A DNA stretch of 64,000 nucleotides. Origin: Bacteroidota bacterium. GTDB taxonomy: Bacteria > Bacteroidota > Bacteroidia > Flavobacteriales > Flavobacteriaceae. The position numbers and the translations under genes are program-made. Where the stretch lies: positions 124,001-188,000 of the forward strand of contig JAQCCM010000002.1 of NCBI GenBank assembly GCA_027621175.1, written 5' to 3'. The notes beneath the pieces are model-generated. The model searched no databases. It was not told the DNA's origin and saw nothing but the letters and a program-made list of their open reading frames with translations. This document shows positions 40,942 to 51,001 of this stretch, in pieces; position 1 is the stretch's first letter, and the number at the start of each line of letters is the position of its first letter.

Positions 40942-41694
40942 ATGATGCGAATAGCACTTATCGGCACGGGAAACCTTGCTATTCATTTGGTTCATGCTCT
41001 AACTAAGTGCAGCACTACTGAACTCGTGCAATGGGTTGGCAGAAAAAGCACACCTCCAAAACCAAGTTTAAACATACCCTATTACACAGAATACCAACAA
41101 CATATAGAAGCCGATTTGTGCCTTATTGCAATCTCCGATGATGCGATTTCAACTGTGGCACAACAACTCAAAAACATTGATGTGCTTGTAGCGCATACCG
41201 CTGGTGCGGTGTCTGTAGATGAATTAAATCCTATAAAACGTAAAGGCGTTTTTTATCCATTGCAAAGCTTTAAAGAGTCCATTACTGTGAATTGGAGTAC
41301 TATTCCCATTTGCATTGAAACAACGAACATAGAAGATATAGAAATCCTCGAAAAACTGGCATCTCAACTAAGCGAAAGCGTATATCAAATCAATGAAAAC
41401 CAACGATTACAACTGCATACAGCTGCGGTATTTGCCAATAATTTCTGTAATCACCTGATAAGGGTAAGTCAAAACATTACAGCAAAAGCCGCACTCCCTT
41501 TTTCTATACTGCAGCCACTCATACGAGAAACCTTTGAACGAAGCTTTTCAAATCTAGCAACAACCTTACAAACTGGTCCAGCCAAACGAAATGATGCCAT
41601 TACGCAACAAAAACATCTTTCTATTTTGCAAAAAGAAGACGCTGAACTCTATCGTATTTTAAGTCAATCTATTTTTAACACACATAACACATGA
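40942..41694 (+). CDS. Rossmann-like/DUF2520 domain protein
   Basis: IALIGTGNLAIHLVHAL; FANNFCNHLIRVSQNI. Confidence 0.85.
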   Translation: MMRIALIGTGNLAIHLVHALTKCSTTELVQWVGRKSTPPKPSLNIPYYTEYQQHIEADLCLIAISDDAISTVAQQLKNIDVLVAHTAGAVSVDELNPIKRKGVFYPLQSFKESITVNWSTIPICIETTNIEDIEILEKLASQLSESVYQINENQRLQLHTAAVFANNFCNHLIRVSQNITAKAALPFSILQPLIRETFERSFSNLATTLQTGPAKRNDAITQQKHLSILQKEDAELYRILSQSIFNTHNT

Positions 41695-42218
41695 GCTATA
41701 AAAAAGAATTTCGTCACATTACCACTTTTGTTTTCGATGTTGATGGCGTATTTACCGACGGCGGAATAACGATTCTACCTGATGGAGAAATGTTACGTAC
41801 TATGAACACCAAAGACGGATATGCCGTAAAAGCAGCACTACACGCAGGCTTTCGTGTTGCTATAATTTCTGGTGGTACTAACGAAGCTGTTCGACTTCGA
41901 CTGCAACAGCTTGGCGTAGGTGATGTGTATTTGGGAGCACATCAAAAAGGCCCTGTATTGACAGAATATGCCGAGAAGCACAACATCTCATATGATGAAA
42001 TACTTTTTATGGGCGATGATATTCCTGATATTGCTGCGATGAATTTGGCGCGCATGGGATGTTGTCCAAACGATGCCGTCCCAGAAGTTTTGGATGCAGC
42101 AGATTATGTTTCACACAAAAATGGCGGCAAAGGCTGTGTGCGCGATGTCATCGAACAAGTGTTAAAAGTACAAGGGAAATGGGGAACACTTACAAACGCA
42201 CGCAACGATAGCAAATGA
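41691..42218 (+). CDS. HAD-family phosphatase, KdsC-like
   Basis: FVFDVDGVFTDGGITI, GDDIPDIAAM. Confidence 0.88.
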   Translation: MSYKKEFRHITTFVFDVDGVFTDGGITILPDGEMLRTMNTKDGYAVKAALHAGFRVAIISGGTNEAVRLRLQQLGVGDVYLGAHQKGPVLTEYAEKHNISYDEILFMGDDIPDIAAMNLARMGCCPNDAVPEVLDAADYVSHKNGGKGCVRDVIEQVLKVQGKWGTLTNARNDSK

Positions 42219-42787
42219 CCCAAAAACTGTATTTAGGTTCTGGATCGCCAAGGCGTGTGGAATTACTCAGACAGATGAATATTCCATTTGAACAACGTGT
42301 ACTTGATGTTGATGAAGTGTATTCTCAAGATTTGAAAGGAGCAGCCATCACTGATTTTTTGGCAAAACTGAAAGGTGAAGCGCAACAAAAAATATTATTG
42401 CCTAACGAATTTGTGCTAACAGCTGACACCATTGTTTGGCACAACGGCATGGCACTTGGAAAACCAAAAAACGAACATGATGCCATGCAAATGCTCTCAT
42501 CACTTTCGGGGAGAACGCATGAAGTTATCAGCTCGGTATGTTTGAGTGGTATAGATAGCCAAAAATGCACCAACGACACTACAAAAGTAAGCATGCGCAA
42601 ACTCACTACAGAAGAAATTGAACATTACGTGCACACCTATAAACCACTTGATAAAGCTGGCGCTTACGGCATTCAAGAGTGGATTGGACTTGTTGGTGTT
42701 GCAAAAATTGAAGGATCTTACACCAACGTTGTAGGCTTACCCACACACAAAACCTTTGAATTGCTTTCTACCACCCAAATAATATAA
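42215..42787 (+). CDS. maf: Maf-like nucleotide pyrophosphatase
   Basis: LGSGSPRRVELLRQM, LTADTIVWHNG, KAGAYGIQEWIG. Confidence 0.93.
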   Translation: MTQKLYLGSGSPRRVELLRQMNIPFEQRVLDVDEVYSQDLKGAAITDFLAKLKGEAQQKILLPNEFVLTADTIVWHNGMALGKPKNEHDAMQMLSSLSGRTHEVISSVCLSGIDSQKCTNDTTKVSMRKLTTEEIEHYVHTYKPLDKAGAYGIQEWIGLVGVAKIEGSYTNVVGLPTHKTFELLSTTQII

Positions 42788-42822
42788 CATTAAGCTAAAC
42801 TGTAATGCGCTAATTTTGTGAA

Positions 42823-43482
42823 ATGCAAAAATTCACAGCTCTTTATGCTGAATTTATTGGAACGTTTGCCATGGTATTTTGTGGTACTGCCGCCATGACG
42901 GTAAACGAAACCACAGGAGCTGTTGCTCACGAGGGCGTTGCTATCACTTGGGGGCTTATTGTTATGGTTATGATTTATGCGTTTAGCGAGCAGTCTGGTG
43001 CGCACTTCAACCCTGCGGTTACTGTTTCTTTTGCTCTTGCAAAACGCTTTGAATGGAAAAAAGTACCTAGTTATATCATCACCCAGGCATTGGGTGCGAT
43101 TGCAGCAAGTATTGCAGTAAAAGCGCTACTTCCTGAAAGTGAACTAATAGGTGCTACCATACCCTCTATTCCACATGTGAGTGCCTTTTGGTTAGAACTA
43201 CTGTTGTCTTTTTTCTTAATGCTCGTGATTTTACACATCAGCACCGGGAGCAAAGAAATTGGACCTGTCGCTGGAGTTGCAGTGGGTAGTGTCATTTTAT
43301 TAGAAGCCATGTTTGCTGGGCCGCTAACCAACGCCTCCATGAACCCTGTGAGGTCATTAGGCCCTGCGCTTATTGGAAACCATTGGGAACCCATGTGGCT
43401 ATACCTTACAGCTCCTTTTGTAGGAATGGCACTTGCCGTTGCAGTATTTAAGGTTTTTGTACCTTCACAAAATGGACATTAA
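42823..43482 (+). CDS. Aquaporin / MIP family channel
   Basis: HFNPAVTVSFAL (NPA) and NASMNPVRSLGPAL (second NPx). Confidence 0.93.
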   Translation: MQKFTALYAEFIGTFAMVFCGTAAMTVNETTGAVAHEGVAITWGLIVMVMIYAFSEQSGAHFNPAVTVSFALAKRFEWKKVPSYIITQALGAIAASIAVKALLPESELIGATIPSIPHVSAFWLELLLSFFLMLVILHISTGSKEIGPVAGVAVGSVILLEAMFAGPLTNASMNPVRSLGPALIGNHWEPMWLYLTAPFVGMALAVAVFKVFVPSQNGH

Positions 43483-43813
43483 TCCCGCCACCCTTGTTTG
43501 TTTTCTTTGTGGTGTTATATATATCATCACAGCTTGGTTAATGCAGCGGTTTCCACCGAAAAAAATCAATGATTTTTACGGATACAGAACGAGTCTTTCT
43601 AAAAAAAGTCAAAAGCATTGGGATTATGCGCAAGTTGAATCAGCCAAATACATGAAACAGGTGGGGTATTACAGTTTGTTGTCCTGCGCACCATTTATCT
43701 TAATATCTCCTGAAAATTGGCATGTATGGGCGGCTATAATCATTGTTACCCTATTGCCTTTTGTTGCCCTTATCCAAACCGAAAAAGCATTAAAAAAAAG
43801 GTTTAAAGACTAA
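43472..43813 (+). CDS. SdpI-family membrane protein
   Basis: INDFYGYRTSLSKKSQKHWDYAQ motif; start at MDINPAT. Confidence 0.85.
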   Translation: MDINPATLVCFLCGVIYIITAWLMQRFPPKKINDFYGYRTSLSKKSQKHWDYAQVESAKYMKQVGYYSLLSCAPFILISPENWHVWAAIIIVTLLPFVALIQTEKALKKRFKD

Positions 43814-43815
43814 AT

Positions 43816-43849
43816 TTTGTTTAACTTTTGTGCTACAAGCTTAAACAAA
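43816..43849. promoter_or_regulatory. Candidate operator dyad TTTGTTTAA-N16-TTAAACAAA at photolyase operon promoter
   Basis: Perfect 9-nt arms at 43816-43824 and 43841-43849; identical to the dyad at 35039-35072. Confidence 0.78.
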
Positions 43850-43854
43850 AAAGG

Positions 43855-43862
43855 TATATTTG
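43855..43862 (+). promoter_or_regulatory. -7 promoter element TATATTTG of the photolyase operon
   Basis: Matches TAnnTTTG 15 nt upstream of the first ATG. Confidence 0.65.
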
Positions 43863-43876
43863 CGTAAAACAACGCT

Positions 43877-44335
43877 ATGTACCAATACACCTCCAGACAA
43901 GAATTGTCCACCACCATGACACAAGCGTGGACGTTTCTATCTGACCCTAAAAACTTAAAACGCATTACCCCAGATTATATGGGGTTTGACATTATTTCTG
44001 GCGCAGAACGCAAGATGTTCCCGGGTCAAATTATCCAATATCGTCTTACGCCACTTTTGGGAATTCCTTTTAGGTGGGTAACTGAAATAACACATGTAGA
44101 AGAGGGTGCGTATTTTGTAGATGAGCAACGATTTGGTCCATATACTTTTTGGCATCATAAGCATTTTATTAAAAAAACGGAAAGCGGTGTTGTGATGGAA
44201 GATATCGTAGATTATAAGCTACCCCTTGGTCCATTGGGTTGGTTGGCGCATGTGCTTTTTGTGCGCGCAAAGGTCAAGCATATTTTTGATTACAGAGAAA
44301 AAGCACTTAACGAAATTTTTAATTCAACATCATGA
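43877..44335 (+). CDS. SRPBCC-family protein
   Basis: MTQAWTFLSDPKNLKRITPDYMGFDI...FWHHKHFIKKTESGVVMEDIVDYKLPLGPLGWLAH. Confidence 0.88.
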   Translation: MYQYTSRQELSTTMTQAWTFLSDPKNLKRITPDYMGFDIISGAERKMFPGQIIQYRLTPLLGIPFRWVTEITHVEEGAYFVDEQRFGPYTFWHHKHFIKKTESGVVMEDIVDYKLPLGPLGWLAHVLFVRAKVKHIFDYREKALNEIFNSTS

Positions 44336-45033
44336 GTAAAACATTTTTATTGATTGGCGGAAGCTATGGTATTGGCAGCCAAATTATTGACGAACTTCCT
44401 GCAGATGCAACCATTATTGTAGCATCTAGAACAAACGAAGGCTTGGCTGGAAAAAACGTGACACACATTCCTTTTGATGTGCTTCAAGACACCTTACCTT
44501 TAGACCAACTTCCTGCCGTAATAGACGGATTTGCATACTGCCCTGGCAGTATCAATTTGCGTCCATTCAAAGGATTAAAGCCAGAAGCATTTACAGATGA
44601 CTTTTCCATCAATGTAATGGGGGCAGTAAAAACATTACAGCAATTACAACCGCTATTGGCTGCAAGTGAGCAAGCAAGTGTGGTGCTTTTTAGCACTGTT
44701 GCTGTACAAACAGGTATGCCCTTTCACGCAAGTGTAGCGGCTTCAAAAGGAGCTATAGAGGGTCTTGGACGTTCCTTGGCAGCAGAATGGGCGCCCAAAG
44801 TTCGAGTGAATGTTATTGCACCATCTATAACAGAAACGCCTTTGGCAAATCGGTTTTTAAATAACGATGCAAAAAAGGAAAAAGCAGCACTAAGACATCC
44901 GCTAAAACGCATTGGAACCACACAAGATGTGGCACAATTGGCAGCGTTTTTATTGTCAGATAAAAGCAGCTGGATGACAGGGCAAGTATTAGGTTTGGAC
45001 GGCGGTATGTCATCTTTAAATGTAAATGGATGA
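44332..45033 (+). CDS. SDR-family oxidoreductase
   Basis: FLLIGGSYGIGSQI, ASKGAIEGLGRSLAAEWAPKVRVNVIAPS. Confidence 0.92.
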   Translation: MSKTFLLIGGSYGIGSQIIDELPADATIIVASRTNEGLAGKNVTHIPFDVLQDTLPLDQLPAVIDGFAYCPGSINLRPFKGLKPEAFTDDFSINVMGAVKTLQQLQPLLAASEQASVVLFSTVAVQTGMPFHASVAASKGAIEGLGRSLAAEWAPKVRVNVIAPSITETPLANRFLNNDAKKEKAALRHPLKRIGTTQDVAQLAAFLLSDKSSWMTGQVLGLDGGMSSLNVNG

Positions 45034-46322
45034 TATTATTTTGGTTTCGTCGCGATTTACGTGAAGCCGATAACGCAGGGTTATTTTATGCACTTTCAGA
45101 TGCAAATGAGGTACTACCCGCATTTGTTTTTGATGAAAACATCATCGACAAGCTCCCCAAAAACGATGCACGTGTAAGTTTTATCCATGAACACATCTCG
45201 AAGTTAGACCGTGTTTTCAGAGCACATGGTAGCGGAATGCTTGTCAAAAAAGGAAATCCTTCAGATTGTATTTCAGCGTGGTGTGAAGCGCATAACATTA
45301 CTGCTGTTTACACCAACGAAGATTATGAGCCATACGCGAGAGAACGAGACGCCGAAATACAACGCAAACTAGCAGCAATTGGAGTTACGTTCAAGACCTT
45401 TAAGGACCAAGTTCTTTTTGCACCCCACGAAGTACTCAAAAAAGATGGGACACCGTATAAAGTTTATACCCCTTATTCTCGAATATGGCTAGCTCAAATG
45501 GAAGAAATGGGCGTGCCAAATTTTCCTTCTGAAACTTTGCTTGACAATCTTTTTAAGTTTGAATTTGAGGATATTCCTTCTTTGAAAGAACTCGGATTTT
45601 TTAAAGGACAACATGAAATCCCAACTTCGAACGAATCCAAAAGCATGATGGATGCTTATGACGACACACGAAACTTTCCCTCCATGGATAGCACAAGTAA
45701 ATTGGGAGTCTATTTGCGTTTTGGCGCAGTGTCTATTCGAAAAGTTATTGAAAAAGCCCGTAAAAGCACGCAGCCTACTTTTTTAAAAGAATTGGTATGG
45801 CGAGAATTTTTTATGCAGATTTTATGGCATTATCCGCATACAACACAATCGAGTTTTAAACCGCAGTATGACCGGATTGAATGGCGGAATAACGAAGAAG
45901 ATTTTAAAAAATGGTGCGAGGGAAAAACAGGGTATCCGCTTGTAGATGCGGGGATGCGTGAGCTTAACCAAACGGGCTTTATGCACAATCGCGTCCGCAT
46001 GCTTGTAGGTAGTTTTTTATGCAAACATTTGCTTATTGATTGGCGCTGGGGCGAAGCCTATTTTGCTGAAAAACTTCTTGATTATGAGCAAGCCAGTAAT
46101 GTAGGGAATTGGCAATGGGTAGCTGGTAGCGGCGTAGACGCAGCTCCCTATTTCCGCGTATTCAATCCTACAGAGCAAGTAAAAAAGTTTGACAAAGACC
46201 ACAAATACATTCAAAAATGGGTGCCAGAGTATCAATCCTTGACTTATCCAAATCAAATGGTGGAGCATAAAATGGCCAGAGAACGCTGTTTGCAAACCTA
46301 CAAAGCTGGGTTAGTAACATGA
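45030..46322 (+). CDS. phr: Cryptochrome/photolyase family protein, class I CPD photolyase-like
   Basis: [55 protein letters not shown]. Confidence 0.93.
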   Translation: MILFWFRRDLREADNAGLFYALSDANEVLPAFVFDENIIDKLPKNDARVSFIHEHISKLDRVFRAHGSGMLVKKGNPSDCISAWCEAHNITAVYTNEDYEPYARERDAEIQRKLAAIGVTFKTFKDQVLFAPHEVLKKDGTPYKVYTPYSRIWLAQMEEMGVPNFPSETLLDNLFKFEFEDIPSLKELGFFKGQHEIPTSNESKSMMDAYDDTRNFPSMDSTSKLGVYLRFGAVSIRKVIEKARKSTQPTFLKELVWREFFMQILWHYPHTTQSSFKPQYDRIEWRNNEEDFKKWCEGKTGYPLVDAGMRELNQTGFMHNRVRMLVGSFLCKHLLIDWRWGEAYFAEKLLDYEQASNVGNWQWVAGSGVDAAPYFRVFNPTEQVKKFDKDHKYIQKWVPEYQSLTYPNQMVEHKMARERCLQTYKAGLVT

Positions 46323-46465
46323 AAGGCGTAAAAAAGGAACACTTGCCCCAAAAAATTTGTGTGGTATGCAAGCTTCCTTTTGTATGGCGTAAGAAATGGA
46401 GTAAGAATTGGGAACACGTAAAATATTGTAGCGAAAGATGCAGAAGGCAAAAACAACAGCAATAG
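46319..46465 (+). CDS. DUF2256 small zinc-ribbon-like protein (48 aa; absent from ORF track)
   Basis: [48 protein letters not shown]; CxxC...CxxxC; overlaps the photolyase stop by ATGA. Confidence 0.9.
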   Translation: MKGVKKEHLPQKICVVCKLPFVWRKKWSKNWEHVKYCSERCRRQKQQQ

Positions 46466-47736
46466 TTTGGTTTAGGAACGATTTACGTATCCGAGATCAA
46501 CAAGCACTTACACAAGCCACCTCGAAACATAATCATGTAATTGGATTCTATCATATTCCAGAAATATGGTTAAAGGAAACGCCATGGGGTTTCAAAAAAA
46601 TGGAAGCCTTTAGAGCGCAATTTCTGCTACAAACATTAGCCCAACTGCAAATAGATTTGAGGAAGCTTAACATCACGTTATGGGTTTCCGTTGGAAATTT
46701 GAAACAAACTTTACAACAGCTTCAAGAACAATATCAGGTCACAGACTTATACGGACAGCGGGAATGGACACAAGAAGAAATAAATGATGTAGCACAAATC
46801 CCTAATAACATCAAAGCGCACTGGAATTACGATCAGTTTTTATTTCATCCTGACGATATTCCTATGGAAGTTTCCAATATTCCAGAGGTGTTTACCGTCT
46901 TTAGAAAAAAATGTGAAAAACAAAGTCACGTTAGACCTCCGATAGGGATTCCTGATCCCATGCCAACTGAAAATCTTATACAGGAAAGTCCTGAGTTGCC
47001 TACCCTAGAAAAATTAGGCTATCAAAACCCCAGCAAAGACGCAAGAACTGCCATTCCATTTTCAGGAGGGGAAACGGAAGCGTGGGCACGTATCCAAGAA
47101 TATTTTTGGGACACCAAGCAATTGTCTTTCTATAAAAAAACACGAAACGGTTTATTGGGAAAAAAATACAGCTCTAAGCTGTCACTTTGGATGGCGTTTG
47201 GGTCTATATCGCCAAGATCGATTTATGCAGAAGTAAAAAAATACGAGAAAACAATTGCAAAAAACGAGTCCACCTATTGGCTGATATTTGAGCTTATATG
47301 GCGTGATTATTTTAAATACATCTCTTTAAAACACGGAGATAAAATTTTTAAAATAGGAGGAATTTTAGATAAATCTTACGATTGGAAAACGGATATAAGA
47401 CGTGTACAAAAATGGATTGAGGGTAACACACCCGAACCTTTTGTCAATGCAAACATGCGCGAATTGGCTTGCACAGGTTTTATGAGCAATCGCGGACGAC
47501 AAAACGTAGCGAGTTTTTTCAGTAAAGAATGGTATTTGGATTGGCGTATTGGCGCGGCCTATTTTGAAGCGATGCTCATTGATTATGATGTGCATAGTAA
47601 TTATGGAAACTGGATGTATAATGCAGGTGTGGGCAATGACCCAAGAGACAGGAAATTCCATATTTCGTGGCAAGCAGAACGTTACGACCCCAACAATACC
47701 TACCAAAAAACCTGGCTACAAACAACACTTTTCTAA
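46438..47736 (+). CDS. Cryptochrome DASH
   Basis: [57 protein letters not shown]. Confidence 0.92.
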   Translation: MQKAKTTAIVWFRNDLRIRDQQALTQATSKHNHVIGFYHIPEIWLKETPWGFKKMEAFRAQFLLQTLAQLQIDLRKLNITLWVSVGNLKQTLQQLQEQYQVTDLYGQREWTQEEINDVAQIPNNIKAHWNYDQFLFHPDDIPMEVSNIPEVFTVFRKKCEKQSHVRPPIGIPDPMPTENLIQESPELPTLEKLGYQNPSKDARTAIPFSGGETEAWARIQEYFWDTKQLSFYKKTRNGLLGKKYSSKLSLWMAFGSISPRSIYAEVKKYEKTIAKNESTYWLIFELIWRDYFKYISLKHGDKIFKIGGILDKSYDWKTDIRRVQKWIEGNTPEPFVNANMRELACTGFMSNRGRQNVASFFSKEWYLDWRIGAAYFEAMLIDYDVHSNYGNWMYNAGVGNDPRDRKFHISWQAERYDPNNTYQKTWLQTTLF

Positions 47737-49262
47737 TGGAAGTACGACTCATACTTGGCGATCAACTCAACAAAGAACACAGCTGGTTTATGGAACCCAA
47801 TAATCAGGTGTGCTATGTGATGTTTGAAATGCGTCAAGAAACAGATTATGTCCGTCATCATGTGCAAAAAGTTGTTGCCTTTTTTGCCGCCATGCGCCAA
47901 TTTGCACGAAAGCTGGAGGAAGACGGACATACCGTTATCTACTACACCATTGATGACCCCAACAACTTCCAAAACTTGACAAAAAACATCGAGAAAGTGC
48001 TTAAATTACTCCAAGCAACTTCTTTCGCCTACCAACTACCAGATGAATTTCGATTAGACGCACAACTCAAAAAATTTGGAAAATCACTAGATATCAAAGT
48101 AAAAACTTGCGATACAGAACATTTTTTGACGACTCGAACCGAGTTAGCCGAATTCTATGAAGGCAAAAAAGGGTTGGTTATGGAGTTTTTTTATCGCTAT
48201 ATGCGAAAAAAACACCAATATCTCATGGTGGACGGACAACCCGAAGGCGGCAGCTGGAACTACGATAAATTCAATCGAAATACGTGGAAAGGCGGCACCA
48301 TACCTCCGCCCTATCAGCCTGATATGACTTTGGCTAAAGAAATTTACAATCAAGTAGTTGCAGCAAAAATAGACACCATTGGAACATTTGATCCGACATC
48401 TTTTCTATTTGCGGTATCACGCGAAGAATCACTACATCAATTAGACTATTTCTGCGACCATTTGCTACAAGATTTTGGCACCTATCAAGATGCTATGCAT
48501 CAAGATGAAACGAATTTATTCCACGCCCGGATTTCTTTTAGTCTAAACATAAAACTCATCAGCCCCGATGAAGTAATTGAGCGCGCCATTGCCGCTTACC
48601 GAAATAATGAAGCGATAAGTCTTTCGCAAATTGAGGGTTTTGTACGTCAAATTTTAGGTTGGCGCGAATATATCAGAGGCTTGTATTGGAAAGAAATGCC
48701 GGAGTACAAACAAAAAAATGAGTTGAATAATTTTGGAAAACTTCCTGATTTCTATTGGACGGGAAAGACCAAAATGAATTGTCTTAAAACCAGTATCACC
48801 AATAGTTTGGAAAACGCTTATGCACACCACATTCAACGCTTGATGATTACGGGAAACTTTGCGCTGCTATTGCAAACCCATCCCGATGAAGTAGATGACT
48901 GGTATTTGGGCATTTATGCAGATGCTGTTGAATGGGTACAATTACCCAACACGCGCGGCATGAGTCAGTATGCCGATGGTGGCATAGTGGCAACTAAACC
49001 CTATGTCTCGTCGGGATCTTATGTCAATAAAATGAGTAATTACTGCAGCAATTGTAGTTATGACAAAAAGAAGCGCACGGGTGAAAATGCCTGTCCATTT
49101 AATAGCCTATACTGGAACTTCTTGGATGATAAAAAAGAAGAATTAAAAGGGAATCACAGGATGGGGATGATGTTCAACTTACTAGGGAAAATCAAACCTG
49201 AAGAATTGGCAGAAATTAAGGCACGTGCCTATGAAATTATAGAAAACCCAGATGCATTCTAA
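47736..49262 (+). CDS. FeS-type bacterial cryptochrome/(6-4) photolyase (PhrB-like)
   Basis: LILGDQLNKEHSWF; C-terminal CSNCSYDKKKRTGENACPFNSLYW cluster; start at [10 protein letters not shown] (47736), sharing 1 nt with the preceding stop. Confidence 0.92.
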   Translation: MEVRLILGDQLNKEHSWFMEPNNQVCYVMFEMRQETDYVRHHVQKVVAFFAAMRQFARKLEEDGHTVIYYTIDDPNNFQNLTKNIEKVLKLLQATSFAYQLPDEFRLDAQLKKFGKSLDIKVKTCDTEHFLTTRTELAEFYEGKKGLVMEFFYRYMRKKHQYLMVDGQPEGGSWNYDKFNRNTWKGGTIPPPYQPDMTLAKEIYNQVVAAKIDTIGTFDPTSFLFAVSREESLHQLDYFCDHLLQDFGTYQDAMHQDETNLFHARISFSLNIKLISPDEVIERAIAAYRNNEAISLSQIEGFVRQILGWREYIRGLYWKEMPEYKQKNELNNFGKLPDFYWTGKTKMNCLKTSITNSLENAYAHHIQRLMITGNFALLLQTHPDEVDDWYLGIYADAVEWVQLPNTRGMSQYADGGIVATKPYVSSGSYVNKMSNYCSNCSYDKKKRTGENACPFNSLYWNFLDDKKEELKGNHRMGMMFNLLGKIKPEELAEIKARAYEIIENPDAF

Positions 49263-50724
49263 ACCAACAATACATGTTTTTTGGTTTAAGCGTGACTTGC
49301 GTATCCTAGATAATGAAGGGCTTCAAAATGCTATTGAATCCAACACTCCCCTCCTCTTACTTTATATTTTTGAGCCCAGCTTGGAGAAGAACCCGCACTA
49401 TCACAAACGGCATTGGAACTTTATTGCGCAATCCATTGAAAATCTAAATCAAGAATTAAATCCATACAAAACCAAAATACATTGTGTTCGTGGTGAAGCT
49501 ACTGAGGTATTGGAGGAATTAGGCAAGACCTGGCATATAAAAACGCTTTTTTCGATGCAAGAAACAGGCTTAAATTGTACTTATGATAGAGATAAAAAAG
49601 TAAAAAAATGGTGTGATTCAAAAAAAGTACATTGGGTAGAGCACATCAATAATGGGGTCTTTCGTGGATTGGCAAACAGAGCACATTGGCGGGACTACTG
49701 GACAAACTATATGATGCAATCCATAAAACCATTTACGGCTACTGAAAACGATTTTGTGCCTATTGAGGATATACAACTTAAAGAGCAGGCGCTCCAACCC
49801 AAAAAAATAGCGGGTATTCAAGAAGGAGGAACTAAAAAAGGGATAGCCTACTTGGAAAGCTTCTTAAAAACACGTCATAAAAAATACCAACAGTCGATTT
49901 CAAAACCGGAGGCAGCGCGGTTACATTGCGGGCGTGTGTCGCCCTATTTGGCATGGGGAAATCTTTCTGTACGCTATGTATGGCAACGGGCAAAACAAGC
50001 AAAAACCCTAGGAGCAAGTGCCTTCCAAATCAATGCGTTTACGTCAAGACTGCGCTGGCAAGCACATTTTATTCAAAAATTTGAAATGGAAACTCAAATG
50101 GAGTTTAGAAGCGTAAATAAAGGGTATCACAACATAAACAAATCCATAAACACAAACTTTATCGACGCATGGAAACAAGGCAAAACCGGCTATCCATTAG
50201 TGGATGCGTGTATGCGTTGTGTGGTAGAGACGGGATATTTAAATTTTAGAATGCGTGCCATGGTGGTATCGTTTTTCACCCATCATTTATGGCAACCTTG
50301 GCAAGCGGGCGCACAATTCTTAGGGCGTCAGTTTTTAGATTTTGAACCCGGTATCCATTACCCACAATTTCAAATGCAAGCAGGAGAAACAGGCATTAAT
50401 ATGGTGCGAATTTACAACCCTACAAAAAATGCCTTAGAACACGATCCTGATGGAAATTTTGTTCGAAAATGGGTTCCTGAATTAGCAGAATTGCCCACGG
50501 CATTTGTACTTGAACCGTGGACCATGACCGAAATTGAACTACAGGGCTATGGCTTTGTTTTAGGGGAAAATTACCCAAAACCAATCATAGACATTAAAAA
50601 AACCTACAAGTATGCCTCAAACGTTTTATGGCAAATGCGACGCAATGCCATTGTCCGCCATGAAAGTAGGCGTATTGTGGCAACACATACGTTGCCTGAC
50701 AGAGAAAATATTATGGACGCATGA
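49252..50724 (+). CDS. Divergent cryptochrome/photolyase-like FAD-binding protein
   Basis: VFWFKRDLRILDNEGL N-terminus; [18 protein letters not shown]-pocket segment FLDFEPGIHYPQFQMQAGETGIN. Confidence 0.88.
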   Translation: MHSKPTIHVFWFKRDLRILDNEGLQNAIESNTPLLLLYIFEPSLEKNPHYHKRHWNFIAQSIENLNQELNPYKTKIHCVRGEATEVLEELGKTWHIKTLFSMQETGLNCTYDRDKKVKKWCDSKKVHWVEHINNGVFRGLANRAHWRDYWTNYMMQSIKPFTATENDFVPIEDIQLKEQALQPKKIAGIQEGGTKKGIAYLESFLKTRHKKYQQSISKPEAARLHCGRVSPYLAWGNLSVRYVWQRAKQAKTLGASAFQINAFTSRLRWQAHFIQKFEMETQMEFRSVNKGYHNINKSINTNFIDAWKQGKTGYPLVDACMRCVVETGYLNFRMRAMVVSFFTHHLWQPWQAGAQFLGRQFLDFEPGIHYPQFQMQAGETGINMVRIYNPTKNALEHDPDGNFVRKWVPELAELPTAFVLEPWTMTEIELQGYGFVLGENYPKPIIDIKKTYKYASNVLWQMRRNAIVRHESRRIVATHTLPDRENIMDA

Positions 50725-50999
50725 AAAGAAAACTCACAGAAATAGAAATTGATAGGATTATTGAAATGGGTTGGGAAGATCGTACCCCGTTTGATGCCAT
50801 AAAAATGCAATTTGGACTAAAGGAACAAGAGGTGATAACCATTATGCGACGTAACATGAAACCAAATAGTTTTAAGTTATGGCGAAAAAGAGTTCAAGGA
50901 AGAAAAACCAAACATTTAAAAAAGCGAACAGACGAAGTTGGACGATTTAAATGTTCCCGTCAAAAAGGTATTAGCAACAATAAGGTTTCTAAACGCTAG
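50721..50999 (+). CDS. TIGR03643/DUF2805 family protein
   Basis: LTEIEIDRIIEMGWEDRTPFDAIKMQFGLKEQEVITIMRRNMKPNSFKLWRKRVQGR; recognised photolyase-associated family. Confidence 0.88.
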   Translation: MKRKLTEIEIDRIIEMGWEDRTPFDAIKMQFGLKEQEVITIMRRNMKPNSFKLWRKRVQGRKTKHLKKRTDEVGRFKCSRQKGISNNKVSKR

Positions 51000-51001
51000 C
51001 T

